Made by a program: the position numbers and the translations under genes. Of a DNA stretch of 64,000 nucleotides, positions 1-12,700 are shown piece by piece. The notes beneath the pieces were generated by a model. It was not told where the DNA came from and ran no database searches. It saw nothing but the letters and a program-made list of their open reading frames with translations. The first letter of the stretch is position 1. Each line of letters begins with the position of its first letter. The stretch comes from Ochotona curzoniae (Eukaryota > Chordata > Mammalia > Lagomorpha > Ochotonidae), in the NCBI RefSeq assembly GCF_017591425.1, contig NW_024467083.1, forward strand, positions 16,793,001 to 16,857,000. The letters run 5' to 3'.

Positions 1-617
1 ATGATTTCCATGAAATATAAATGTTCATAAGGGTGGAATGATGGGCTGAAAGGGGAGTGTTCCAGAATTGGCCTGGTTGGTTCTACTCTGTCATGGTGTC
101 TGTCCTATCTCCTTGCTGCCCCTCCTGTCCAACTCCCAATTACTTCTCTCCTTGGCTCTTTTCACAACAGTGCAACAATACCTCACCTGTACATCAAAGT
201 GCACCTGGTGGTTAAAAATCTGATACCCAAGCATCTCTTTGAGGTTATTAAATCAGAATATCTCATTATGTATATGTTGAAACTTTTTAAAAAGATAAAC
301 ATGTAGGTAATTCTGATATCATCCATGGTTGAAAACCACTTTTTTTTTTTATCAAAATTTAGATCTCTTACCAAGATCTAATTCACAGTAAGAATAAATT
401 AGTATTAGAATATATAAATAACATTATATATATGCATTATGTAATATGTGTATTAGAAAAAATATATATAATGGAAAATCCAAACCAACTAAGTTGAATT
501 CTCAGTCAAAAGCCATTTCATTAAAAAGTAATTTAGAACCATATTCTTAGAATAAAAATTGTTGGGCCATATTTTCTAATCTAAATACATCATGTCAAAT
601 TATAAGAATAAACTCAC
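1..617. other. Intron 8, nothing recognised
   Basis: AT-rich intronic DNA after the exon 8 donor, with a TA-rich patch near 415-470. The next SCaMC exon is not present. Confidence 0.6.
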
Positions 618-785
618 CTCATAAACAGCAAGATCTAATCCTGCATAAGGTAAAATGCCCAGTAAATTAGGAATATAACCCTGAAAAAGTGTTCTGACTC
701 CTCCTTGTTTCAGAAGCTTCTTGCCACAATCAATAATCCCTGAATACTCTCCCGTAGTAGCCACTGCTAGTCTGGTCTTTATTAC
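618..785 (-). CDS. SLC25A54: Exon 8: carrier repeat 2, matrix helix and helix 4
   Basis: Acceptor tttag, donor gtgagt; 168 nt = 56 codons. Starts [20 protein letters not shown] and ends [14 protein letters not shown], including the family G-[IL] pair on helix 4. In the matrix-helix motif, SLC25A24 reads HEGLGAFYKGY and this gene reads [11 protein letters not shown], so both the acidic residue and the basic residue before Gly are gone. The frame is open, so this is divergence rather than breakage. Confidence 0.93.
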
Positions 786-3700
786 CTAAATGTGGAATAA
801 TATAATAAGGATAAATTGCTCAGGTCTATCCAACTCCTTTAGCCATCCAGTGAGCTATGATAAATTACAATGTTTGTAAACTATCATAGAAATAAAAAGG
901 AAAGAAAGCATAAACATCATTACAACTTTACAATAATTATTTGTTAAAGGTTTATTTATTTGGAAGTCTGTTGCAGTGAGAGGGAGAAAAAGAGCTCTCT
1001 GTTCACTGGTTTGCTTCTCAAGTGGCCACAACAGCCATGACTGAGCTAAGTCATTGCCAGGAGCCAGGAGCTTCACCCAGAACTCATAGGGTCACATAGT
1101 TGGGCCATCTGCTGCTTTTCTCAGACCATTAACAAGGACCTGGGTGGCAAGTGGAACCACCAAGACATGCCTTAGTGCCTATATAGGATGCCAGCAGAGG
1201 TAGCAGTTTTACCTGATACGCCACAAGACTGGCCCCCAATAGTGATTCTCAATTAAGAACAAATGATATAGTATAAAGGTATTTTAAACTAATCAAAATA
1301 AAATTTAAAATGGTCACTTTGTCTTTGACTGATATATCCTGATATATCCACTCCACTTCTACTGGCATTTTTTTGTTTGCTGTTTGAAAAGCATAGATTC
1401 TGGGTGAGAGATTTCCAATCATGGAATAGGCAAGGGAAGCCTGGAACTCAAAGTCTCCTTCAGTGGGTGGCAGGAATCCAATGACTTCAGCCATCAACTC
1501 TACTTCCCAGAGTCTGAAACAGCAGGAGACTGGAATTGTGGGCCAGAGCCCAGCAAAAAATCAAGTCTCTAATGTGAGAGTGACTGTTTTAATAAACATC
1601 TGTTAGACCAAACATCCACCCCTTCAAACACTCTAAATGTACTTTAAGATAGCATGTCCTAATACTTTTCCTTTATGATAATATATTACTTAAAAATAAA
1701 ACAAATTTAGCTAAAATTTAAGTTTAAAATAATGGTCATTTTAGTGAAGAGCCAATATTTTTAAAAACTTCTTAAAATGCACATTCTGCCCCACTGTGTA
1801 TTCATTAATTGTTACAAATCTGCTAATAGGAGGTGGTAATAGGGGAAATGAGATGAGCAGAATTATTACACAACTTTTTTTTGTAAATTTTAAATTACCA
1901 TGAAATAAGATGCTAAAACATTTACATGCATACTTTGGGAAATGAAAAAGGTCATTCAGATGTCAACCTCTCAAAGATACAGACACACTTCACCCTCTTC
2001 CTTTCTCTATTCTCTGCTTTTCAAGTTGTCATTTCTTTTTTTTTTCTAATTATTCTTTTCCATAGTACAGTTTCACAGTTCACTCCTCTTCCATTTTCTC
2101 CCTTCCCATTTTCCCTTCCTCATTATAATCCCTTAGTATACATTACAAACTTAATTTTAATATTTAAATGCAGCATGACATGGTAAGTATAGGAAAGGGT
2201 AAAAAGCCAAATATTATAGTGTAGAGGTATATTCCTCTGATATCACAAGGGTTTCAATGTTTTGTTTTTTTTTTCATTTCTTCAGTTTATTTGCTCATAT
2301 TAAATTCTTTACTGACTTACAGATAGTGCAATAGCATCATTTTCTTCAAGAAGGTTCTTGACTTTCTTTTTCATTTTTTTTTCAGCAACACATTGGTCAT
2401 TCAGTAGCGTATGTTTAACAGTTTCATTGGGAGTCCATCTTTGATCTGGAAGTAAAGATGCATACTGCATTGTGTCTTCACATCTGGATATGATAGTCTC
2501 TGTCACACAACTGCTACACATTTCCTTAAATGAAAATCAATGCCAAAAAAAAAAAAAAACAGCAACAGGAAAAAAAAATAAAAATCTACAACACCATGAA
2601 GTTAAATAAAATGCTACTGAGATATAGTTGCCACTGATCTTTTTTGGTGAGATATGTCTCCTGTAAGCAAAAGATAAATGGGTTTTGTTTTTGGATCCAG
2701 TCCACTAATCTATGACATTTGATTGATGAGTTTAAGTCATTTACATTCAGGGATAAATTGAATATGTGGGAATTTGGTCCTGTCATTTTAGTAATAGGCT
2801 GTTCATTGTTTTAGTCTTCTGCTGTGACTTTACTGGAATATTCTCCACATTTGCCTTTGGTTTTAGCAGATACTATTCCTTTTCTCTATCAAGAAAACAA
2901 CTTTGTCTTTTGGAGGGCAGATCTGGAAGAGGCATATTCCTTGAACTTTTCTTTGCTGTGGAAGAATTTTATTTTGTTTTTAAAGATAAAGGAAAGCTTT
3001 GCTGTGTACGTTATTCCAGGCTGACAATTTTTTTCCTTTAAAATCTGGAATATGTCTCTCCATTCTCTTCTGGCCTGTAGAGTTTCCTCTGATAGGTCAG
3101 CTGAGAGTCGGATTGTGGCTTCTGTAAATGTTATTTGATTTTTTTTTTCACGTGAACATGTAAGGATATTTTCCTTAGGTTCAACTGACGAGAGCTTGAT
3201 TATCATGTGCCTTGGTGAAGATCAATTTTGTTCAATTCTATTGGGAGTTCTGTGCCTCTCCTATATTCTGTTTCCAAATTCTTTTTTCATATTAGGGAAG
3301 TTTTTATTTATTATTTCATTGAATAAAGCCTAGCTTTTCTTTCTGTGTCTTCTGGAACTCCCATAACTCCTTATATTTGGCCTTGTAATCGTGTCTTAAT
3401 TCATGAATATTTTTTTAGCTTGACCCACCTCTTTCTTTCAGCTTTTTGATTGCTTCCCCATTTTCACAAGAAATATCTTCCAATTCTATGATTCTTTCTT
3501 CTGCCTCATTCATTCTATTATTAAGACTTTCCACTGAATTTTTAATTTTCTTAATTATATCCTTCCTTCATTCCCAATAATTCTGCTTGATTTTGTTTCA
3601 ATATTGCTATTTCCTGTGTGACTTATTCCTTAAATTCCTTGAACTCCTGCATGTGCTTCTCGCTATTGATAACATGCTTTATAACAAATTTTAAAGTTCT

Positions 3701-6700
3701 TTATTCCCCCATTTTCTCAATGTATTTCTCTGTTAACTCTGAGGTTGACAAAGACTTTTGCTCCTTTGCAGGGGAGTCTTCAGTAATACTCACTGTGGCT
3801 CTATCTAGTATTTTGCGCTTTGTCATTTCACTAGTGGTTAGCAGATTCTTCTCCATAGGGCATGTTTCTAAGCTTTGTCACCCATAAGTCTAAAGTTTAA
3901 TTTTACTGATTGTGGTTGGTACTCAGTTCTTCATTTGTAGTCACTTGTGCTACTCCTTCCTGTGAGTTTCAAGCCTGGGCTCATGTGTTAGGCTTCCACC
4001 AGGGTCTCCATAGCCCCAGCTCCTGGCTCATCACTCTCCACCTCCTGTGATCCCCTGCTGTGGCTCCACTTCTGGTTCAAGCAATTCCCAGGTTTAGAGA
4101 GACACTAGGTGTCCTAAATAGAGTGTTGCTGGTGCTGATCTTGTTGGAACCTGCTGGCCATTAAGTCTGAGGGCCACCTGGACCTATTTTGGATGGCACC
4201 CGTAAAATGCCAAAGGCAGTATCATTTTCCCTGGGGGACCAGTGCAATGTACTATGCTGGAAGTGAGTTTATTATATAAAATATTGATCTGGAATTCATT
4301 CATAAGAAGTTGTAGTTTTCATCTAAAGCATGGCTTTAATGAAAATGCTATAATAATGCATACCTCCATGGGATAAATACAGGTCTGAGCAGTCGCACCA
4401 GCCAATGAACCAGATATGAATCTTTGAAAAACTCCTATATGAGCGTCATCAAAACTAAGCCATTTTTTATACTGTATGAATACAAATGTTGAAATGTATA
4501 TCACTGAAGTGAAGTATAGTTTCCAAGTCTATAGCATTAATTAGTGGGATAAAATAATATGTAAAAATTATACCATATGCCTAATAAGTACACAACCTTA
4601 TAGAATACCTAATGTTAACTTTTATGAAATTGCCCAATGCTTAAAAATCCTCTAATGAGTCTTTTACCTTTTCCTGCAGAACAAGTTAACAGTAACACTA
4701 AATCACTTAAGCAAATTCTTGAAGATTTTATTTCATAAGGGGTATGCAAATGACCCAAAAGGAGCAGAAATTAGCAATTTTTACCACCACATCTTACACA
4801 GGGAAGATATTAAATATTTCTCAGCTACTGGATAAAATCAGAACTAGCAATTTAATGTAGAAGCCTCTATTTGTTACAAAGAATAATGCATTCTTGTTAG
4901 CTCAAGCCAGATTATCATAAGAATACATGTTGAAAAAGCAAAGATAGAAATCTAAGCCTAACCACCCACTAGGCTTCAACAGAATCTAAAGGTCATGAGT
5001 TTCCTGAGAATTGAACATTTAATGTCCAAAACAACTGTAGCAAGCATATGCCCTCGCCACTTCCTAGGCAGGATGATTTTGTTTGCCTTTTCTAGTGATT
5101 GATCAATGTGATTCAGCTGCTTGCTAAGAGCTAACTTTCTGGCTCTCAAATCAGTAACTTTGCATCAGGAAATATGATTGCTTCAGTTAATTCAGAGAGA
5201 GTGCTATCCATTTCCAGTAAGAACTATCTTCTCTAGGAACAGGGCTTATTCATGGCAGACTACTGTTTTCTCCCTTGTATATAAATTACATAGCTAAGTA
5301 ATTTTGGTTAATGAGATAGGAGGGGAAGTTGGGTGTATACATTCTGCAATACTATCCTAAAGATGTTTGTCATGTACTCCTCTTTCTTTCACCTAGAAAA
5401 TCACAAACAGGCACATCCTTTGAAGTCTTGTAGTGATATTGTAAGTTCCAGATTGTTTACCCTATCTTATTTAAGCCACTGGGTCCTGGAATTTCTTTGA
5501 AACAACTGCTTAGAATGAGCCCTAACAAGTACAGGAACTGGTTCCTGGATAGAAGGGCCTACCACAATGAAAACTTATATGGTGGTGGCTTGTTGAAGCA
5601 CAGATATTGCAGTTTAAGAAGGTGATGGATTGATTTATTCATTTATCCAAAAGACAGAGAAATCTGAGAAGTATCTTCCATCTGGTTCACTCCCCAAATG
5701 CCTGCAATAGTTGAGATTGGATCAAGGCAAGTCAGCAACTAGAACTCAATCCAGGTCTCACACATGGGTGGAAAGCCTTCCAAGGCATCCAGCAGTAAGA
5801 AGCTGAAATCAGGAGGTATGGAGCCAGAACTTGAACAAGGTACTCTGATGTGGGATGATATTAATAAAAAATAAAATATAATACAAACTAAAAGATTATA
5901 GAGGTAACATATGAAAGAAACAACAGAGATAAGAATACTTCTATGATTTGAATATCCCCTCCAAAACCCATGTTGAAACTTCGCTGCCATTGTGTAGTAG
6001 TTTTAATAGGTAGGGCTTTTTGCTCCTGTTCCTAGAAGAACAATTTTAGAGTAAAACCTGAAAACTCGAATTTTATTACACTACAACTTGCATTATATTG
6101 TACTACTAAACAAAGTATAAACTCAAAGTATAAATATAAAACTAGTTACCAAAAATTCACAAAAATTTTTCACTGAAAATATTAAATTTGGGGAGGAAAA
6201 AGAAACACTAATAAAGTACTCTGGAACATTTTTTTAAAAAGAAATTATGGGTCATGAGAGTATGGTCCTCTTGAAAGAATTTATGCCATATTGCCAAAGT
6301 AGTATGACCCTGTGTCTTCCTTGTTAATGTACATTTTTTTTGCATTCTAACCTTCCATCATGGGATTGTGCTGTCTGAAAGCTCTTAATAGCCAATAATC
6401 TTAGGTCTCCAAGCCTCTTTTCTCTATAAATTACACAGTGTGTGTTATTGTGCTATAGTAGCACAAAACAGACTAAAACATACATCATAATCATAATCAA
6501 TGGAAATAAAATAAGAGCTTTCACCCGAAGATCTAGTAAAGGTAAGGGCATCCATTCTCAGTCCTTTCATTCAACACATTATTAGAAGCCCTAATCAGAA
6601 CAATAAGGGGTATTGCTAAAATAAGTAAGTGAAAGTACATTCATACAACACTTAAAAATTGGCACATGTTCTGAAAAATGTATCATTAGGTGATTTTGTC

Positions 6701-9700
6701 ACCTGAACATCAATGTATATACTTGTATAAACTAACAAATCTATTATAGTCCTAGGCAATATAATCTTATTGTATGTGCAGTTTGTAATTGCTATTTTAT
6801 TACACAGGGCATGACTGTATCTTTGTATAGATGACATGAGCATGTCTATTAAAAAATTCTACAAATTCAACCTCCCCAAATTGTTACAAGTAATAAAAAT
6901 TTCAATAAAATTGCATGACAGAAAATTCAACATACAAAAATCACTTAATATTTAATAAAAATTTGAGGTAGAACATTAATTGAGAAAATATTGCCAAACC
7001 AAAAAATATTGCCAATTACAACAGTGACATAAAGAATAAAATATCTAGGAGTGAACTTAACCAAAGAGACAAACATTTTATACAATGAAAATTATGAAAC
7101 ACTCATGGGAAAATTTAAGACACAAATAATAAGATATCAATGTTCATTTGATTAAAGATTATTCAATACTACCCAAAGTTATCTACAAATTCAATGAAAT
7201 CCCTAATCAAAATCTCAATGTCATTATCTCTACAAAGACTAGAAACAAAATTCTAAAATGTATGTGGAACAATAAAAGATGACCCACAAGTTAACGATAA
7301 GCAAGAACACCAAAGTGGGAAGCATCAGACCTTCTAACTTCAAAACATGTAATAAAATTGTTTATCAAAAGAATATGGAACTGAGCTAAAAATAAATATC
7401 TAGACCAAAGGAATAAAACAGAGAGCTGAGAAACCCATACATATAGTCAACTGATCTTCACCAAGGGTTATATAAGCTCCTTACATATTTTAAATAAAAT
7501 CTCTGAGAAGATACATGATTTGCAAACAGTTTTTCCTGTTCAGTAAGTTGCCTTTCCCCTCTATATATTATTTCTGCTGCAGTGTGGAAGCTCTTTGGTT
7601 TGATATATTTCCACTTGTACATCTTTTGTTGTCTGTGTTTTGGTGTCACTAACAAAAGTACAGTCTCATCAATAAAACAATTCTGGATATTAATCTGACA
7701 GAACAAACAGAAAATTGACTCAAAATGGATTAAAGATTTAAATATAAGCCTGAAACCATAGAACAACTGGAAGAACTTGGATAAAACGCTTCTGAACATT
7801 GATTGTAGAGACGAGTCTTGGGTAAAGTGCTGCTAAATGCTGAGTCTTGTGATCCTTGCTTATAAGTCCTTCAACCTGAGGGTGGTTTTGTGACCCTCAG
7901 ACAGTCTGAGATTTCCATTACTGCATTTAGACCTTTTCAGCCATGAAGTTCACATTTGCCTCACATTTCCTTGATTATAGTTTATATACAATTCTATAAT
8001 AGATCCTCCTTTCTCTCCTAGCAGCAAATAAGTAAAAACAAATTACCTATAAATAATTCACACTTGGTCTAGTAAACAAAATGATAGCTTATGCTTGTAA
8101 ATCACTGTGTGGGCTATTAGTCTAAGCACTTTATATGCATATTATGAATTCCCCAAACAACCTTAATCATTATTACTTCTATTTTTAGTTAAAGAATATT
8201 TATATACCATTGCCACCATCTTGGTGGGGGCAGCCCAGGTGAGTCTAACTTGGAGGCATGAGTGCTCAGCTCTCCAAGCCGCATACCTGCTGCTGTGGGG
8301 ATCTGAGTCAGGTAGGCTCAATGCTTGGGATCCTAGCCCTGGCTACCACTGCCAGGCAGTGGGAAAATTCTGGGCTTGTCTATGCTCCAAGAGATTTCTC
8401 CTTCCACAATAAGCTCACTGTGGGAATATCTTAGGCAGCTTTGGGCAGACACAGGACCCTGGCTCTGCTGACCACCGCCATCTTGGTGGGGGAAGCCCAA
8501 GTGAGTCTAAGCTGGAGGCACAAATGCTTGACTCTGTCAGCCATATGGTTGCTGCTGGGGATAGTTAAGGTGGGATCTTGGATCTTGGGGTGTGGACTTA
8601 AGCAGATGTGGGAGAAGGCATGGGTGTGGATTAACAGGGATCTTAGGGTTCAGATCCAGTAAGGAATGACTTCTCAGGAATGTCCATACACAAGGCTGCT
8701 CTACAAAAAGGGCTACAACATGGAACCCACAAGACAGCATCAGAAAAGGGAACAGGTTCTGTGAGGTTGGGCTATGAAGCCAACAAATTCCTGAGTGAAC
8801 AGGTCTCGGGGTAGAATATGCAGGGCAATATATGGCTCATCTACATGGAACAGCAATCTTTGTTGGCATGCACAAGAACTGTGTATGGGAATAGACCTGG
8901 TTTGGGAGCTAAGGGGACACCCCAACTGGGCTGGAATTCCCATTGATGAATGGGAATGCCAGAATCAGTGCATTGTCTTGGGCTAAATATGGCTGCAATC
9001 TCCCTTAGCAAGTGTGTGGCCTGGGCCTGGGGAGAGCCAGGCTGGGCTAAACCCCAGCATCCCCTGGTACTCATGAAAGTCAGGATGGGTATAGAATGGA
9101 CTTGGATAGATCTCAACTCCTGCTGAACCATGTGAGAGCTGTGTTTGGGCATGGACCAGGTGTGACTGGGCTGCAACACCCAACAGTAAAACCCGGAAAG
9201 GATATGGGCCAATTGGGCAAGGACACTGTTCCTGCCAGGATAACAGGTAGACAAAGTCAGCCTGGGCCGGAGACCCCCAGTGTGTGCAAGATCTGCTACT
9301 GGGAGAAGACTGGATAGAGGAGTTTGGTGAACTCCTTTGTCAAATTGCAGTCCCTCCAGGTAAGCACAAGAACCAAGGCAAGCAGCAGCCCAAACCAGAC
9401 CAAGTTACACTACTTGTAGGCATACATGTGGCTCAAGTCAGGGCATGGGCCAGACCAGGCAAGTTCATAACATTCACTAGCAGATCCAAGAACCATGATA
9501 GGATGTAAGAGACACCAAGTTGAGCTGCATCACCAGCCAATTCACACTCGAACTGGGACTGGAAGATGACTGGAGAAGACTAGCTTGTAGCATCAACCAG
9601 CACAGGTTGGAACTGGGGGTAGGTTGAATCTAAATAGGCTGAAGCACCCACTGATGGATGCTGAAGGATGATGAGCCATGTCAGTCTGGTGGGGGGTGGG

Positions 9701-12700
9701 TGTCAGGTCTGTGAGCCCCAGTGGTGGAGGGTCCAGAGAGCACTGGGTCTCCTGGCCCAGATCCTAGGGCCCATCTACATAGTAAGTGTCGGCTCTGTGA
9801 GCCCGCCCTGACTGTAGGGGCTCCAGTGGAGCCTGAGTCACCTGGCTGAAGTCCTTGGGCTTGCCTGCATGGTGAGTGCTGAATCCATGAGCCTCAGGGG
9901 TTGGGACTCAGAGGGACCTGGGTCTTCTGGCCCAGGTTCTAGGGCCCACCTACATAGTGTCAGATCTGTGAGCCCAGGGTAGAAGGTCCAGTTGGGTCTG
10001 GGTCTCCTAGCCCAGATCCTTGGGTCTGCCTGCATGGTGGGTACTGAATCCATGAGCACCATGGGTGGGGGTTCCAGAGGGGCCTAGGTCTCCTGGGGTC
10101 TGTGAGCCCCAGGGGTTGGGGGTCCAGCAGATCCCGGGTCACCTGGCTCAGGTCCATGAGTCCACCTAGGAGAACTGGTCCTCCTTAGTGTAGAGAATAG
10201 AGTATTGGATGGCAGACCATGGTGCACATGGAGGACATGGTAGCTCATTGGGACCTGCAGAGGACATCTGGAATCATAGCAGAGAATGGAGAACAGAACA
10301 TATAACAGCTACCCCAGCCAGGCGATGACTACAAATATCTGGATGTGAGGCTGATGGTCAACCAATGGACAATTGCAAGGCATACCTCATCCACAGATCG
10401 GCAAGATCAATAGCATTTCAAAACTTATTGCATGTACCACATTGTGAACCTTGGTTGATGTTGGTGGTCTTTTCCCATCCTCGGGTGCTGGGATAGTTTG
10501 GAGGCTGGGTATGGCCTATCCCCATATATGCTCCCTATCTCCAGAAATGGGAGGAGGAAATAGAGAGTTTGGAAGCAATGACCCACTTCTCCCTAACCCT
10601 CGATCCTTTCTATTTTGATCATCTTTGTAAACATCATCTAAACTTTAAAAAAGGATATTTATATCGATTGTCCATCTTTTATAGCCTATAAGTGTTGGGC
10701 CTAGGATTGGAATCTGGCTTCAGAGTCCAAGACTTTAAATACTACTCTGTGTAGCATTCCTTTTGCCAATAATTCAGAGAATTTGATGTTTAACTACTAT
10801 TTTTATAGCAATAGGCAGACTTTAATATTCAAGAAGAATTAAGTCCATCATACACATTAAAAATATAGGAAATTTCATGCAGACATGAAACTTCCAATTC
10901 AGCCTTTGTGGCAACTTCGAGAATGAGTGACACATAAACAAAGGACACTTTACACTACCAAACTTCATAATTTTTATATTGTGATTTTATACCATCTCTT
11001 TATGTTGTATATATGCCATCTTATATACCATATTGCTCACTTGATTACCATACTCTAAATCTGCACCACTTCAGAATAAAGAATTTCTTTAAAAAAAAAA
11101 TGCAAGCACAATCATCTATTTCCTCCCATTTTATGCAAATAGAAACTTTTGTGTATAAAACTAATTTAAGGAGAAAAAACTTTAAGGCTCACATTTTAGT
11201 AGTTAGCATTAAACATAGGACATAAAAATTAAATCCTCCAGTGACATTTCTAATACTGATTCTACGTTTTCAAGTTTAGAATATATTAATGGCAAAGCCT
11301 ATTCCACCACCTTGATTCTCCTTAACTACTATTAATAATAATATACGATGGACCCCAGTTAACCTTTGTAAGTTCAAATATTATGATCTCTTTATCGAGA
11401 ACTTCTACTCTAATATAGCATTACAAGTGCTGTCCTTGAGGTTGGGTGAACTTTAAATGGGGCTTCTTTAACTCACAGTTCTGGATCATGTTCTTGAAGA
11501 ACATGGTGCCAGACGTCAATTTGACTCTGATCCACAATCCCATTAATGGGAATATACTCAAAAGACAGGAAAACATTGTTTCAAAGAGATGTCCACACCA
11601 CCATAATTATAACAGCATTGTTCACAATAGCCAAAATGTGGAATTAGTCAAGGTGTCCACCATCAGAAGAATGGATAAAGAAAGTCTGGCATATATACAT
11701 AATGAAAAATTATTCAGCTTTTAAGAACTAAATTCTATCATTCATCACAAAATGGATATATCTGGAAGACACTGTCTTCAATGAAATACACCAGACACAG
11801 AAAGATAAATATTGCATATTCTCCCTTACATGTGCAAGCTAAAAAAACTTGGTTAAAAAAAAATGGGGCCAGTTCTGTGGCATATCAGGCTTAACCTCTG
11901 CCTGAAGTATTGTCATCCCATATGAGAGCTGGTTCAAGTCCTGTCAGCTCCACTTCTGATCCAGCTCCCTGATAATGATTTGGGAAAGCAGGGGAGGATA
12001 GTTCAAGTCCCTTGGTTCCCTGAACCCATGTGAGAGACTCAGACGAAGCCCCTGGGTTCTGGTTCCTGGCTCTTCAACCAACCTGTCTCTGACCATTGCA
12101 GCCATTTCAGGGCATGAACCAAAGGATGGAAGATCAATTCTCTCTCCTCCTTCCCTCTCTTTTCCCATCTCCCTCTCTTTCTTCTTTCTCTCTGTAATAC
12201 TGTCTTTAAAAAATCATTTTTAAAAAGCAACAAAAGGAAATCAATGCCTGCACATATCAGTGTTGTTGCAAATATAGTTTTCTCAAACTTTTTTTTTTAC
12301 CTTTGTCAAACTAACCTTTAAGAATTTTGTACTACTATAGCTTCAATGATCTGTGATTCCTTTGAAATCCACCACTGTATATGGGTGAAAGAATGATTTT
12401 TTTCCCCATTTGATTACTGTTTTATAGCCCTTGCCTGTATTACTGGCAAACTAGGGTCTTTTGCTTTTTATTGACTACAATGTAAATTAAAGATCTGCTC
12501 TGTCAGAAGTGAAGGGGAAAAGGATAAATATTTGAATTATAAAGCTGTCACACACACACACACACACACACTATTGAAAGCAAGACTTTATAGATCTGTC
12601 CACTAGCTGACTTCAACTTACACTCATGATTACAAAATTAAGTCTTTACAGCCAGCAATCTTAATTCCTCAGTCCATTTAGTTTTCCACTCTCCTAGAAA

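Larger units (their letters stand above)
8213..10650 (+). mobile_element. VNTR-bearing composite retroposon, copy A (complete, with TSD)
   Basis: A 2.4 kb insertion flanked by an imperfect target-site duplication. Order: two tandem promoter-like modules (starts 8213 and about 8472) sharing about 110 bp; a GC-rich VNTR (about 8800-9660) built on a 'ctgcagcacccac...gctgggggcaggcc' theme; a second tandem array of about 90 bp units (9690-10160); a unique tail; and a short A-rich end (aactttaaaaaag). Tail segment 10277-10325 resembles 56449-56495 of copy C. No long ORF of a known family; short open frames across the repeats look like artefacts. I do not recognise a named family. It could be a non-coding derivative of L1 that keeps an L1-like promoter. 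Confidence 0.6.

Noticed and set aside
1249..1497. Minus-strand 82-codon frame as a possible extra exon of the carrier
   Set aside because: Overlaps a degraded CSINE, has no carrier-like residues, and exons 7 and 8 already join in phase.
8213..10160. CRISPR array or satellite
   Set aside because: Units are contiguous without regular spacers, and the block has TSDs and an A-rich end, so it is a retroposed element containing VNTRs.
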